The notes under the pieces: model-generated | What the model was told of the DNA's origin: nothing | What the model saw: only the letters and a program-made list of their open reading frames with translations | Databases searched by the model: none | Program-made: the position numbers and the translations under genes | In this document: positions 16,625 through 24,904 of the stretch, in pieces | Numbering within the stretch: the first letter of the stretch is position 1 | How the letters are laid out: every line of letters begins with the position of its first letter | DNA from: Myxococcales bacterium | GTDB taxonomy: Bacteria; Myxococcota_A; Polyangia; Polyangiales; Houyiibacteriaceae | Direction of reading: 5' to 3' | Length of the DNA: 64,000 bases | Assembly (NCBI GenBank): GCA_029862185.1 | Contig: JAOTXX010000009.1 | Span: 1-64,000 of the forward strand

Positions 16625-17434
16625 ATGTCGACCGCCATCACGGCCACGGCTCTGGACCGATACCGCGCTTCGCTCAAGCGGGTCGAGATCCTCGATGCTG
16701 AAACCGAACGTGAGCTTGCCCAGCGTTGGACAGAAGGCAACGAAGCGGCAGGCGTTCAATTGATCGAATCGAGCCTGCCGTTCGTGATCGCGATCGCACG
16801 CGAGTATCGGCGTTGGGGCGTGCCGCTCGAGGATCTCGTTCAGCAGGGCAACCTCGGGCTCTTGAAAGCGGCATCGAAATTCGATCCGGAAAAGAAGTGC
16901 CGACTCATCACATACGCGGCGTATTGGATTCGCGCCGAGATTCGCGACTATGTGGTCCGTTCATACCGGATCGTCCGATTGGGAACGACACGAACGGAGC
17001 GTCGCGCGATGCGGGCGTTCAGACGAAAGTCGGTCGAGTCCCCCGAGGCGCTGGCCGAAGAAAGCGGGATGCCGCTCACACGCGCCAAACAGCTTTGGCC
17101 TCTACTGGCTCGAGGCGACCTTTCTCTCGACGCCAGCGTGACCGATGCGCCCACCGCCATGGAGCGGATGAGCTACAAGCAGCCGACCCCGGAAGAGTCC
17201 GTTGCGCGTTCCGAGGCGGTGCACCACGTGCGTGCGGCCCTCGACTCCGCGATGCAGAGCTTGACCAATCGCGAGCAGCGGATCATCGAAGCACGCATCC
17301 TTTCGGACGAGCCCTGCACGCTGGAATGTCTAGGGCGGGAGATGGGAGTCAGCAAAGAGCGGGTACGCCAGCTCGAGGTCCGGGCGCGCCAAAAGTTGCG
17401 CGAGCGCTTGGAACACCTTCGACCTGCCGCCTGA
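16625..17434 (+). CDS. RpoH-like sigma-70 family factor
   Basis: 269 residues from the ATG at 16625; the frame is open another 141 bases upstream without a good start. Region 2 is clear ('PLEDLVQQGNLGLLKAASKF', 'CRLITYAAYWIRAEIRDYV'), and region 4 ends with the helix-turn-helix 'LGREMGVSKERVRQLEVRAR'. Length and order match RpoH, the heat-shock sigma factor. The RpoH-box position ('TTRTERRAMRAFRRK') is diverged from the enterobacterial form, so a paralogue with another regulon is possible. Confidence 0.85.
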   Translation: MSTAITATALDRYRASLKRVEILDAETERELAQRWTEGNEAAGVQLIESSLPFVIAIAREYRRWGVPLEDLVQQGNLGLLKAASKFDPEKKCRLITYAAYWIRAEIRDYVVRSYRIVRLGTTRTERRAMRAFRRKSVESPEALAEESGMPLTRAKQLWPLLARGDLSLDASVTDAPTAMERMSYKQPTPEESVARSEAVHHVRAALDSAMQSLTNREQRIIEARILSDEPCTLECLGREMGVSKERVRQLEVRARQKLRERLEHLRPAA

Positions 17435-17489
17435 GCCGACCTGCAACTCGCTTGACTCCGCGGGGCATCAGACCCATTTTCCGGCTCGT

Positions 17490-18629
17490 ATGCTTGGCGA
17501 CCGCAGTGATCCTTCCTTAATACCGTTCCTCGTGGCGGCCCTCTGCGTCTCGAGTCTAATCGGCTGTAAGCGCGATCTCGGCGAGTGTAATCTCGATGGC
17601 CAGACCCCCGACGGGCGCCCCATCGAAGGTCCAGCCGCGTTCGACATCGCGTATCGCGAGACCGACGGACTCCCGATGTATGAAGGTCAGGCGATCGTCC
17701 AATCGACATGTGGCGATGGCGCCTTCTGTCATGCGCCGGCAGCTGTAGGAGACGACCGCTTCGGCACGCCGAGTGGGCTGAACTTCGACGTGGATCTCGC
17801 CTGCATCGGCGCATCACAGGATTCCACCTGCGCGCAGCCGATCGACAGTTGCGAAGGCGGCCAAAACCGCACGCCCTATTGCGAGCGCCTAAGGGGCCTG
17901 CAGAACAATCAGAATCAAGTCCGAAACTGGGCCGAGGGCATGATCAAGGAGATTCGCTCGGGTACGATGCCTCCCGGTGCCGCGGGTCGAAGCGTCCGAA
18001 ACACCATTCCATGGGTTCGCAAGTCCGACGGGGGACAGCTGCCTTCCATCGATTCGAGCGAAGGGCAAGAGATCGTTCGCAACTGGCTCGCGTGCCAGGC
18101 GCCCGCGATTGCGCGGACGGAGACGCCGCCTTCCGCAGCGCTCGAGCTCGAGCCTTGTCAAAGCGTCGACGACGAGATCTGTGTGTACAGCGGGCCGGGC
18201 GACCTTCCCGATCCGAACTGGAGCGATATCTACTTCGGTATCATGTTCACCGATTGCGTGATTTGTCACGGGCCGAGCAACGACAACACCGACCAAAACC
18301 CCAACAACCCTCTGGACGGCAACATCCCGGGTGGAGCGAGCCCCGCGGCCCTGGCTGCGCTGAATCTAAGCGGTGTCGATACGGCGGACACGACAAACTG
18401 GCCGGCCGAATCCTGGTCGGCGGTCGTCGATGCACTGGCCGCCGATCCGGGTGACTGCGCAGGGCAGGGCACGCTCGTGATTCCCTTCGATCCGGACGGG
18501 TCCATCATGATTCAAAAGATGCGCAACGTGCAGACCTGTGGCGATCGGATGCCGCTTGGTGGCTCGATCAGCGAAGCCCGCATCCAGGTCGTCGAAGAAT
18601 GGATCAACCAGGGAGCGCTAAACAACTAG
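17490..18629 (+). CDS. Secreted lipoprotein with a c-type heme motif
   Basis: 379 residues. The signal ends in the lipobox 'LIGCKRD'. One canonical heme-binding CXXCH is present ('TDCVICHGPS') with a later Met region ('MIQKMRNVQTCGDRMPLGG') that could give the axial ligand. An N-terminal 'CGDGAFCHAP' looks like a degenerate second heme site with wrong spacing. Many additional cysteines suggest disulfides. It resembles Myxococcota/Planctomycete-type cytochrome lipoproteins of unknown role. It is directly followed, with a one-base overlap, by the LolB-like lipoprotein gene. Confidence 0.8.
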   Translation: MLGDRSDPSLIPFLVAALCVSSLIGCKRDLGECNLDGQTPDGRPIEGPAAFDIAYRETDGLPMYEGQAIVQSTCGDGAFCHAPAAVGDDRFGTPSGLNFDVDLACIGASQDSTCAQPIDSCEGGQNRTPYCERLRGLQNNQNQVRNWAEGMIKEIRSGTMPPGAAGRSVRNTIPWVRKSDGGQLPSIDSSEGQEIVRNWLACQAPAIARTETPPSAALELEPCQSVDDEICVYSGPGDLPDPNWSDIYFGIMFTDCVICHGPSNDNTDQNPNNPLDGNIPGGASPAALAALNLSGVDTADTTNWPAESWSAVVDALAADPGDCAGQGTLVIPFDPDGSIMIQKMRNVQTCGDRMPLGGSISEARIQVVEEWINQGALNN

Positions 18630-19441
18630 TGGCGCGCGCGTGTCTCACCGCGTCGCTCCTGCTCTTGCTGACCGCCGCGGGCTGTAAGTCGGTTCCCTCC
18701 TGTCCTCTGCAAATGCGCAGCGATGCGGGCAAGGCCCTCGACGACCATAGGGATCAACAGGCCGGCTGGCAGGCCATCAAAGCCGAAGCGCGGGTGACTC
18801 AGTGGGGGCGAGACGGCCGAATTCGAGGCACCGTCTTGATGTTCCTGCAGCGGCCGAACCGGGTGCGCTTCGATGTGATGACTCAGGTTGGGCCTGCCGC
18901 CGTGTTGACAAGCGATGGAGAGAGCTTTCAGCTGAGCGACTCACGGGCGGGGGCGTTTGTGCACGGTCCGACGTGCCCTGAGAACATCGCTCGACTGCTT
19001 GGAATTTCGGTCGATGCCGAGAATGTGCTTCGTCTCCTGACCGGCGATACGCCGATGATCGAAGCCACCGAGCAGTCCATGGAGTGCCGCGACGGGCGCT
19101 ATGTCGTGACGCTCGTCGCCGCCGATGGGACGACACAAGAAGTCTCGTTTGCCGTACACGAGGCCGACCTCGACAAGGCGCCGGCCAAGCAGCGCCTCAC
19201 CCTTCGACGCTCGGTCGAACGGGCTGCGAGCGGCGACACACGGTGGGAAGCGACTTACGACGAATACATCGAGGTCGACGGCCAATCGTTTCCAACCAAA
19301 GTACGGTTCGTCGATCAGGTCAACGATGCTGACACGTCGGTTCGGGTGAAGTCGATTTCGGTGAACCCCGAGGTTCCAGACGGCGCGTTCCAGCAAGCGC
19401 CAAGCCCCGGCATGTCGATTGAGCTCGCATCCTGCCCCTGA
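18629..19441 (+). CDS. LolB/DUF4292-like outer-membrane lipoprotein
   Basis: 270 residues from the GTG at 18629, which overlaps the upstream TAG by one base and puts the signal peptide at the very N-terminus ('ACLTASLLLLLTAAGCKS', lipobox TAAGC). An ATG at 18599 is in frame but gives an atypical leader. The mature part has the β-strand-rich pattern of LolA/LolB-fold proteins ('VRFDVMTQVGPAAVLTSDGE', 'FPTKVRFVDQVNDADTSV'). It may help insert lipoproteins into the outer membrane; this is a fold-level inference. Confidence 0.75.
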   Translation: MARACLTASLLLLLTAAGCKSVPSCPLQMRSDAGKALDDHRDQQAGWQAIKAEARVTQWGRDGRIRGTVLMFLQRPNRVRFDVMTQVGPAAVLTSDGESFQLSDSRAGAFVHGPTCPENIARLLGISVDAENVLRLLTGDTPMIEATEQSMECRDGRYVVTLVAADGTTQEVSFAVHEADLDKAPAKQRLTLRRSVERAASGDTRWEATYDEYIEVDGQSFPTKVRFVDQVNDADTSVRVKSISVNPEVPDGAFQQAPSPGMSIELASCP

Positions 19442-19481
19442 AACGCACGGCATTTCTCTACTGGTGCTAAGGTAGCGCCGC

Positions 19482-20456
19482 ATGACGGAACCGCTGCTCA
19501 GCCTGCGCCACCTGGTCACGGCGTTTGAGACGGATGAGGGCTATCTGAGAGCCGTCGACGACGTCTCGTTCGACGTGTTGCCTGGCCAGACTCTCGGCAT
19601 CGTAGGGGAGAGCGGTTGCGGAAAGAGCGTGACCGCACTGTCGATCATGCGCCTCGTCCCGAGCCCCCCCGGCTTCATCGAAGGAGGTGAGGCGCTGTTC
19701 GATGGGCGCGACCTCTTGCGTCTTCCGGAGTCGGAGATGCGAAGCCTCCGAGGGGACGAGATCTCGATGATCTTTCAGGAGCCGATGACCTCGCTCAATC
19801 CGGTGTACACGGTCGGGTCGCAAATCGTCGAAGCGATTCGGCTTCACCGGAGCGTCAGCCGTCGTGCCGCGAAGGACCGAGCAGTCGAGCTTTTGGATCT
19901 CGTCGGTATCCCGGCGCCCTCCGAGCGCATCGACTCGTATCCGCACACGCTGTCTGGAGGCATGCGCCAACGCGCCATGATCGCAATGGCGCTTGCCTGC
20001 GAGCCTCGGCTCTTGATTGCGGATGAGCCGACGACAGCGCTCGACGTGACGATTCAAGCACAGATTCTGGACTTGCTTCGCTCGCTTCAAAGTGACTTTG
20101 GCATGAGCATCATTTTCATCAGTCACGATTTGGGCGTGATGGCGGAGTTCGCGCAAGAGATTGCGGTCATGTATGCGGGCAAGATCGTCGAGCATGCGGA
20201 AACCCGGACTCTGTTTCGGACGCCGAAGCATCCGTACACCCGAGGGCTGCTGCGCAGTCTCCCGAGCGTACGCAATCGAGGGGAGCGCCTGCCGACCATT
20301 CGCGGAATGGTTCCCGACCTGCGCGAGCTCCCGAGCGGCTGCCGTTTTCAGGAGCGTTGCGACCTCGTCACCGAGGTCTGCCGGGTCGAAGAGCCGGCCT
20401 TGCAGCGGCTCGAAGAATCCGATGTCGCCTGCTTTCACGCGGAGGTGTCCGGGTGA
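19482..20456 (+). CDS. Peptide/nickel-type ABC transporter ATP-binding protein (OppD/DppD-like)
   Basis: 324 residues. Walker A '[13 protein letters not shown]', Q-loop '[12 protein letters not shown]', signature '[12 protein letters not shown]', Walker B '[12 protein letters not shown]', and H-loop '[12 protein letters not shown]'. The C-terminal oligopeptide-type extension contains '[11 protein letters not shown]' with conserved cysteines, as in OppD/DppD, which can bind an Fe-S cluster. It overlaps the second ATPase gene by four bases (GTGA). No permease or binding-protein gene is in the neighbourhood. Confidence 0.9.
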   Translation: MTEPLLSLRHLVTAFETDEGYLRAVDDVSFDVLPGQTLGIVGESGCGKSVTALSIMRLVPSPPGFIEGGEALFDGRDLLRLPESEMRSLRGDEISMIFQEPMTSLNPVYTVGSQIVEAIRLHRSVSRRAAKDRAVELLDLVGIPAPSERIDSYPHTLSGGMRQRAMIAMALACEPRLLIADEPTTALDVTIQAQILDLLRSLQSDFGMSIIFISHDLGVMAEFAQEIAVMYAGKIVEHAETRTLFRTPKHPYTRGLLRSLPSVRNRGERLPTIRGMVPDLRELPSGCRFQERCDLVTEVCRVEEPALQRLEESDVACFHAEVSG

Positions 20457-21430
20457 GCGGGCATGCGATCGTTCGCGCTGAATCCTTGCGCAAGTCGTTT
20501 AGTGGCCCCTCGCGCGGAATCGGGCGTGGGCGCGCAGAGCTTCGCGCGGTCGACGGCGTTAGCCTCGAGGTGATGCCGGGCGAAACCTTGGGGCTGGTCG
20601 GCGAATCGGGCTGCGGGAAGAGCACACTCGGCCGCTTGCTCCTGCGACTCCAGGATCCCACCAGCGGGCGCATCTATTTCGAAGGGCGAGACATTACCCA
20701 TTTGCCGCAATCGGCGCTGCGACCGTTCCGTAGCAAGATGCAGATCATCTTCCAAGATCCGTACAGCTCGCTAAACCCACGCATGACCGTGCGCGCGGCG
20801 CTGTCCGAGGCACTGCGTGTTCATTCAAAGGTGAGCTCCGCATCCGAAGAAGAGCAGCGCATCGCGGCCCTGCTCGAGCGTGTCGGCCTGCGACCCGAGC
20901 ACATGCGCCGTTACCCGCACGAATTCTCGGGCGGACAGCGGCAGCGCATCGGCATCGCACGAGCGCTCGCGGTATCCCCCACCTTCATCGTGGCCGACGA
21001 ACCGGTCAGCGCCCTGGACGTTTCCATCCAAGCGCAGATCGTCAACCTGCTCCGCGATCTTCAAGAAGAGCTCGGGCTGAGCTACCTCTTCATCGCACAT
21101 GACCTTCACGTCGTGGAGCACGTGAGCCGTCGCGTCGCGGTCATGTACCTCGGGCGCGTGGTCGAGCTTGCGACGTCAGAACAGATTTACGCACGACCTC
21201 GTCATCCCTATACCCAGGCTCTCCTCAGCGCGGCGCCCGAGCCCGACCCGACCGCGCGTCAACATCGGCTCTTGCTGAAGGGCGACGTGCCGAGCCCCCT
21301 CGATCCACCGAGCGGCTGTGCGTTTCATCCTCGCTGCCCCATCGCGAAGAAAGGACTTTGTGATCGGGAGGTTCCGGGGCTTCGGGTCATCGAGGCTGGA
21401 CACGAGGTCGCCTGCCACCTCGCACAATAG
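20453..21430 (+). CDS. Peptide/nickel-type ABC transporter ATP-binding protein (OppF/DppF-like)
   Basis: 325 residues from the GTG that overlaps the upstream stop. Walker A '[15 protein letters not shown]', Q-loop '[16 protein letters not shown]', signature '[12 protein letters not shown]', Walker B '[11 protein letters not shown]', H-loop '[12 protein letters not shown]'. The OppF-type C-terminus '[18 protein letters not shown]' is present. It pairs with the preceding ATPase as the two nucleotide-binding subunits of one importer. The membrane subunits must be encoded elsewhere. Confidence 0.9.
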   Translation: MSGHAIVRAESLRKSFSGPSRGIGRGRAELRAVDGVSLEVMPGETLGLVGESGCGKSTLGRLLLRLQDPTSGRIYFEGRDITHLPQSALRPFRSKMQIIFQDPYSSLNPRMTVRAALSEALRVHSKVSSASEEEQRIAALLERVGLRPEHMRRYPHEFSGGQRQRIGIARALAVSPTFIVADEPVSALDVSIQAQIVNLLRDLQEELGLSYLFIAHDLHVVEHVSRRVAVMYLGRVVELATSEQIYARPRHPYTQALLSAAPEPDPTARQHRLLLKGDVPSPLDPPSGCAFHPRCPIAKKGLCDREVPGLRVIEAGHEVACHLAQ

Positions 21431-21469
21431 CGGTTGCGGCGCTTCGGCCTCCTGGGGTAACCAAGCCGG

Positions 21470-22123
21470 ATGGTGGAATCGGCCGAAGAGCTTGGAATCG
21501 AAGGGTACCGCCGCAGCTTCTCTGCGGGGGCGACTCTCTTCTACGCGGGAGCGCCGGCCACCGAGCTCTACTTGATCCGCGAGGGCCGGGTGCAGCTGTT
21601 CAAGCGGGCGCGCGGCGTCGAGCGCAGTATCGGCCTCTATGGGGCGGAAGAGCTGGTTGGCGAAGAAGCGTTGCTGCCAGGGGCGCATCGCAGCGCCACC
21701 GCCCAGGCGATCGAGCAGACGAGCGCCCTCGTTATCGAGAGTGACACTTTTCGCGCGCTCGTTCGGCGCCGGCCGGAGCTGGGCGAGCGTGTCATGGAGC
21801 AGCTCGTACGCCGCCTGCAGCGGACCGAGGAGCAGCTCGAAAACTTCCTCCTCCCAGATCCCACCATCCGGGTCCTGAACACGCTTCTCCGAGCGGTCGA
21901 CGACGGCGGCGAGGGGTTGCTCGAGCTCTCGCCCCTCGAATTATCCACCCGAACTGCACTGGGCCTCGATCAGGTCAAAGCCGTGGTCAGTCAGCTGCGC
22001 GATCGCGGCTATTTGTCGTTAGGTGATCAAACGATCACCATTAATCATCCATCCGCACTTCGCCAGCTTCATGCGCTGCTCGCCCTGAAAGAGGACGTTC
22101 AGCACGGCCTGAGCTGTCGGTAA
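21470..22123 (+). CDS. Crp/Fnr-family transcriptional regulator
   Basis: 217 residues. The N-terminal cyclic-nucleotide-binding-type barrel shows 'FSAGATLFYAGAPATELYLI', 'REGRVQLFKRARG' and 'LVGEEALLPGAHRSATAQAI'. A long dimer helix is followed by a C-terminal winged helix ('LSTRTALGLDQVKAVVSQLR'). No Fnr-type cysteine cluster is present, so redox sensing is unlikely. The phosphate-binding Arg-Ser pair appears as 'HRSATAQ', so cyclic-nucleotide binding is possible. Target genes are unknown. Confidence 0.85.
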   Translation: MVESAEELGIEGYRRSFSAGATLFYAGAPATELYLIREGRVQLFKRARGVERSIGLYGAEELVGEEALLPGAHRSATAQAIEQTSALVIESDTFRALVRRRPELGERVMEQLVRRLQRTEEQLENFLLPDPTIRVLNTLLRAVDDGGEGLLELSPLELSTRTALGLDQVKAVVSQLRDRGYLSLGDQTITINHPSALRQLHALLALKEDVQHGLSCR

Positions 22124-22172
22124 ACCGACACCCCTTCTTGACCAGGCACCAAGCACTAAGTAGACCCACTTC

Positions 22173-22964
22173 GTGGTGCGTACTTGGGGATTCGTTTGGC
22201 TGGCCTGCCTAGCCATGGGCTGTGTCACGACGTCGGCGGCGGGCACCCCCGACGGCGAGCGCTCGTATCGCGAATTTCAGCTTGCAGCCAGCCTTCGCAA
22301 CGAGGGGCAGACCGCGAGCGCGATTGAACATCTGCGCAAGGCGCTCGAGCTCGACCCCGAAAATGCCGAAGCCCACCTGCTTCTCGGCTTCATCCAGATG
22401 GAGCGCCGAACCTACCAAAATGCGGAGCCGCACTTGGCCACGGCGATCAAGCTTCTCGAAAAGCAGCCGAGCGGCGGCTCCACGCTTGCGGAGGCTCGCA
22501 ACATCTACGGGCTGTGCCTGATCGAGCTCGGTCGTTACGACGAGGCCGTCGTCGTCCTTCGGGAGTCCGCAAGCGATGAGCTGAACACAGCTCCACATCT
22601 TGCCTGGGGTAATCTAGGGCTGGCACAATTTCACCTGACGGAATATCAAGAGACGGTGACCTCGACGATGGAGGCGGTCCGCATACAGCCACGATTCTGC
22701 GTCGGGTACTACACCATGGCGCGAGCGTTTTGGCATCTGCAGCAGTTGAAAGACGCCGAGCGCGCGCTCGTAGGCGCGCTCGAGGCGGACCCGTCTTGTT
22801 CGAAGAGCGCGGAGCTTCAGGGAGCCTGGCGGTTGCGCGGGGAGGTCCGCGCGCGTTTGGGTCATCGTCGAGATGCCGTTGCCGACTTGGAGCGTTGCGT
22901 GGAGCTCGACCCGTACTCGAACCACGGACGAATGTGTCAAACCCTCCTCGAGGACGCACGATGA
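22173..22964 (+). CDS. TPR lipoprotein, Tgl/PilF-like
   Basis: 263 residues. A lipoprotein signal ('VWLACLAMGCVTT') is followed by about six tetratricopeptide repeats ('AIEHLRKALELDPENAEAHL', 'YGLCLIELGRYDEAVVVLRE', 'GNLGLAQFHLTEYQETVTST', 'DAVADLERCVELDPYSNHGR'). This is the architecture of PilF/PilW and myxobacterial Tgl, the pilotin that helps the type IV pilus secretin PilQ assemble in the outer membrane. There are no other pil genes here, so the assignment rests on architecture. The start is one of two tandem GTG codons. Confidence 0.78.
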   Translation: MVRTWGFVWLACLAMGCVTTSAAGTPDGERSYREFQLAASLRNEGQTASAIEHLRKALELDPENAEAHLLLGFIQMERRTYQNAEPHLATAIKLLEKQPSGGSTLAEARNIYGLCLIELGRYDEAVVVLRESASDELNTAPHLAWGNLGLAQFHLTEYQETVTSTMEAVRIQPRFCVGYYTMARAFWHLQQLKDAERALVGALEADPSCSKSAELQGAWRLRGEVRARLGHRRDAVADLERCVELDPYSNHGRMCQTLLEDAR

Positions 22965-23452
22965 GGGCGGATTCGATCGGCTACTGGTTGAAGACGGAGC
23001 GTGAGACGCGCCATCTTTCGATCGAGGAGGTTGCGAGCACGACACGCATACCCCGCAGGACGCTCGAGTCGCTCGAACAAGATCGCTTCGAAGATCTGCC
23101 TAGCGGCGTGTTCGTTCGTGGATTCATCAAGGCGTACGCAACTGCGGTCGATATCGACGCGGACGAGGTGCTTGCCCGTTTCGACTCGGAGCGCCCGGAA
23201 GCATTGCCACCTGCGCCGCTCGCGACGGTGCAAAGCCGCCGCAAATACGGGGCTTTGGTGCTGGCGATCACGACCGCCGCGCTTTTCGCGATCATCGTGG
23301 CCACCTTTTCCCTCGTTCGCCGCGCGCCTGCACAGGACGATCCGATTGAGCTATCCTCCGCACTGCCGTGCCGAGTCGAAGCCGCCAAAGCCGAGCGCTC
23401 CTATTGCGGTCCGTCGACTATCGCGACTCCGACCGAATCGTCACGCTCCTAA
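22961..23452 (+). CDS. RodZ-like helix-turn-helix membrane protein, short
   Basis: 163 residues. An N-terminal HTH_25-type domain ('GYWLKTERETRHLSIEEVAS', 'TRIPRRTLESLEQDRFEDLP', 'VFVRGFIKAYATAVDID') is followed by one transmembrane helix near 100-120 ('GALVLAITTAALFAIIVATF'). This is the start of a RodZ/cytoskeletal-type protein, but the usual periplasmic DUF4115 domain is absent. The last ~28 codons overlap recO in another frame. The ATG overlaps the Tgl-like stop (ATGA). Confidence 0.78.
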   Translation: MRADSIGYWLKTERETRHLSIEEVASTTRIPRRTLESLEQDRFEDLPSGVFVRGFIKAYATAVDIDADEVLARFDSERPEALPPAPLATVQSRRKYGALVLAITTAALFAIIVATFSLVRRAPAQDDPIELSSALPCRVEAAKAERSYCGPSTIATPTESSRS

Positions 23453-24126
23453 CCGAGGACTACGGCAAGCTTTCCGCGCTTGCCCGGGGCGCGCGAAAGA
23501 GTCAGCGCCGATTCGGCGGAGCCCTGCAGCCCTACGTCTTGATGAACGCGCATTTCCGCCCTGGCCGCGGTGAGCTCGCGCACCTCGAGCGGGTGTCGGT
23601 CGACCGCTCGTTCCACGCCATCCTCCGGAACCTCGAGGCGATTGGTGCCGCCGGTGCAGCCCTGGCTGTCATCCGAGAGCGCGTGCCGGACCACGAGCCC
23701 GAGCCGGCGGTCTTCGACACTGTGGTGCGCTTGCTGACGGCGCTCAACGACGGCGCGCCCCCCGAAGAAGCCTTGCTTTCGCTCCAGATTCGAACGCTCG
23801 CGATACTGGGCTTTGCGCCCACGCTCGATCGCTGCGTCCTGTGCGGTAAGACGCCGGCCCCAGGGCGATCTGCGTCGTTTGATGCTGCGCGGGGGGGAAT
23901 CGTGTGTCGAGCCTGCGGTGGCGGGCGGCTGGTTCTGTCAGCGGCATCGCTTCGTCGCTGGGTTGTGGTTCAGGCGACTTCCGAGCTCGCCGAGCAGCCC
24001 TGGCCCGATCGCGAGCGCCAAGAGATCCGCGACGCGCTCGCACAGCTCGACGCAAACCATGCCACGGTCACCGTTCGAGAGCGCACCGCGGCAGCTTCGA
24101 GCAGCTGGGAAGGCCGGCCCTCGTGA
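23368..24126 (+). CDS. recO: DNA repair protein RecO
   Basis: 252 residues. RecO binds DNA and helps RecR load RecA on SSB-coated single strands. The N-terminal OB-fold starts with 'RALLLRSVDYRDSDRIVTLL' and 'GKLSALARGARKSQRRFGGA', the family hallmarks. The zinc-finger cysteines are 'CVLCGK' and 'CRACGG'. Because conserved sequence begins at residue 9, the GTG at 23368 is probably right even though it overlaps the RodZ-like gene by 85 nt. It is followed by the DUF971 gene with a GTGA overlap. Confidence 0.9.
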   Translation: MPSRSRQSRALLLRSVDYRDSDRIVTLLTEDYGKLSALARGARKSQRRFGGALQPYVLMNAHFRPGRGELAHLERVSVDRSFHAILRNLEAIGAAGAALAVIRERVPDHEPEPAVFDTVVRLLTALNDGAPPEEALLSLQIRTLAILGFAPTLDRCVLCGKTPAPGRSASFDAARGGIVCRACGGGRLVLSAASLRRWVVVQATSELAEQPWPDRERQEIRDALAQLDANHATVTVRERTAAASSSWEGRPS

Positions 24127-24464
24127 GCGACGCTTTGGAGCCCATCGAGCTGCGTGCGCCCCGCGGCGCTCGAGTCATGGAAATCGACTGGGCCGACGGG
24201 CACCGGAGTGTCTATCCGCATGAGCTCTTGCGCGGCTTCTGTCCTTGTGCGCAGTGCCAAGGTCATGAAGGTCCGATTCGGTTCGTGGAGGGCGGCAACC
24301 TGGAGTTGAGCGACGTTCAATCCGTCGGGAATTACGCGGTCAGACTCGTTTGGCACGACGGTCACCAGACGGGGATCTACAGCTATCGCTTCCTACGGAG
24401 CCTGTGCGCCTGTTCATCCTGCGCCGCAGATGAGCCCACATCTCGCTCGTTCTGGCGTGAATAG
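24123..24464 (+). CDS. DUF971 (gamma-butyrobetaine hydroxylase-like N-terminal) protein
   Basis: 113 residues. The fold is seen in 'RVMEIDWADGHRSVYPHELL' and the cysteine motif 'RGFCPCAQCQGHEG', plus 'GNYAVRLVWHDGHQTGIYSY'. A second cysteine group, 'LCACSSCAAD', ends the protein. DUF971 proteins often sit near Fe-S/ApbC-type genes and are thought to bind metal. The GTG start overlaps the recO stop. Confidence 0.85.
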   Translation: MSDALEPIELRAPRGARVMEIDWADGHRSVYPHELLRGFCPCAQCQGHEGPIRFVEGGNLELSDVQSVGNYAVRLVWHDGHQTGIYSYRFLRSLCACSSCAADEPTSRSFWRE

Positions 24465-24514
24465 AGCGGGTCTCCCCCTCTTTGTCTCTGTTATCCTGTC
24501 CGTGGGGGTTTCGG

Positions 24515-24904
24515 GTGACATTTCACACACTCATCGTCGATGACAGCAGCGCCGTGCGCGCATTCGTTCGTGCGGCTTTGGAGGACGCCGATTTCGCGAG
24601 GGTGCGAGAGGCCGAAACCGGCTTCGAAGCCCTCCAGCTGCTCGCCTCGAACACGTTCGACGTTGTCATCGTCGACGTCAACATGCCCGATATCAATGGG
24701 CTCGAGCTCCTTGCCTTCATGAAGAAGAGCCCCCGGCAGCAAGGGGCTATCAAGATCTTGATCAGCACGCGAGCCGATGGCCTGGACGCCAAGCAGGGCG
24801 CCACGCTCGGCGCAGACGCCTTCCTCGCGAAACCGTTCGAGGTCGACGAGCTTCGCAACCTGATTCGGGGCTTGGTCGATGGAATCGAAGGGGTGTCGGG
24901 GTGA
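24515..24904 (+). CDS. cheY: CheY-type response regulator (first gene of chemosensory operon)
   Basis: 129 residues, receiver domain only. Acidic pair 'VDDSS', phospho-acceptor D54 in 'VIVDVNMPDINGLE', switch Thr in 'ILISTRAD', Lys in 'FLAKPFEVDEL'. The GTG at 24515 is chosen because it follows a GGGGG run and places the receiver at the N-terminus; a TTG at 24482 is in frame. Its stop overlaps the cheA start. Confidence 0.9.
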   Translation: MTFHTLIVDDSSAVRAFVRAALEDADFARVREAETGFEALQLLASNTFDVVIVDVNMPDINGLELLAFMKKSPRQQGAIKILISTRADGLDAKQGATLGADAFLAKPFEVDELRNLIRGLVDGIEGVSG

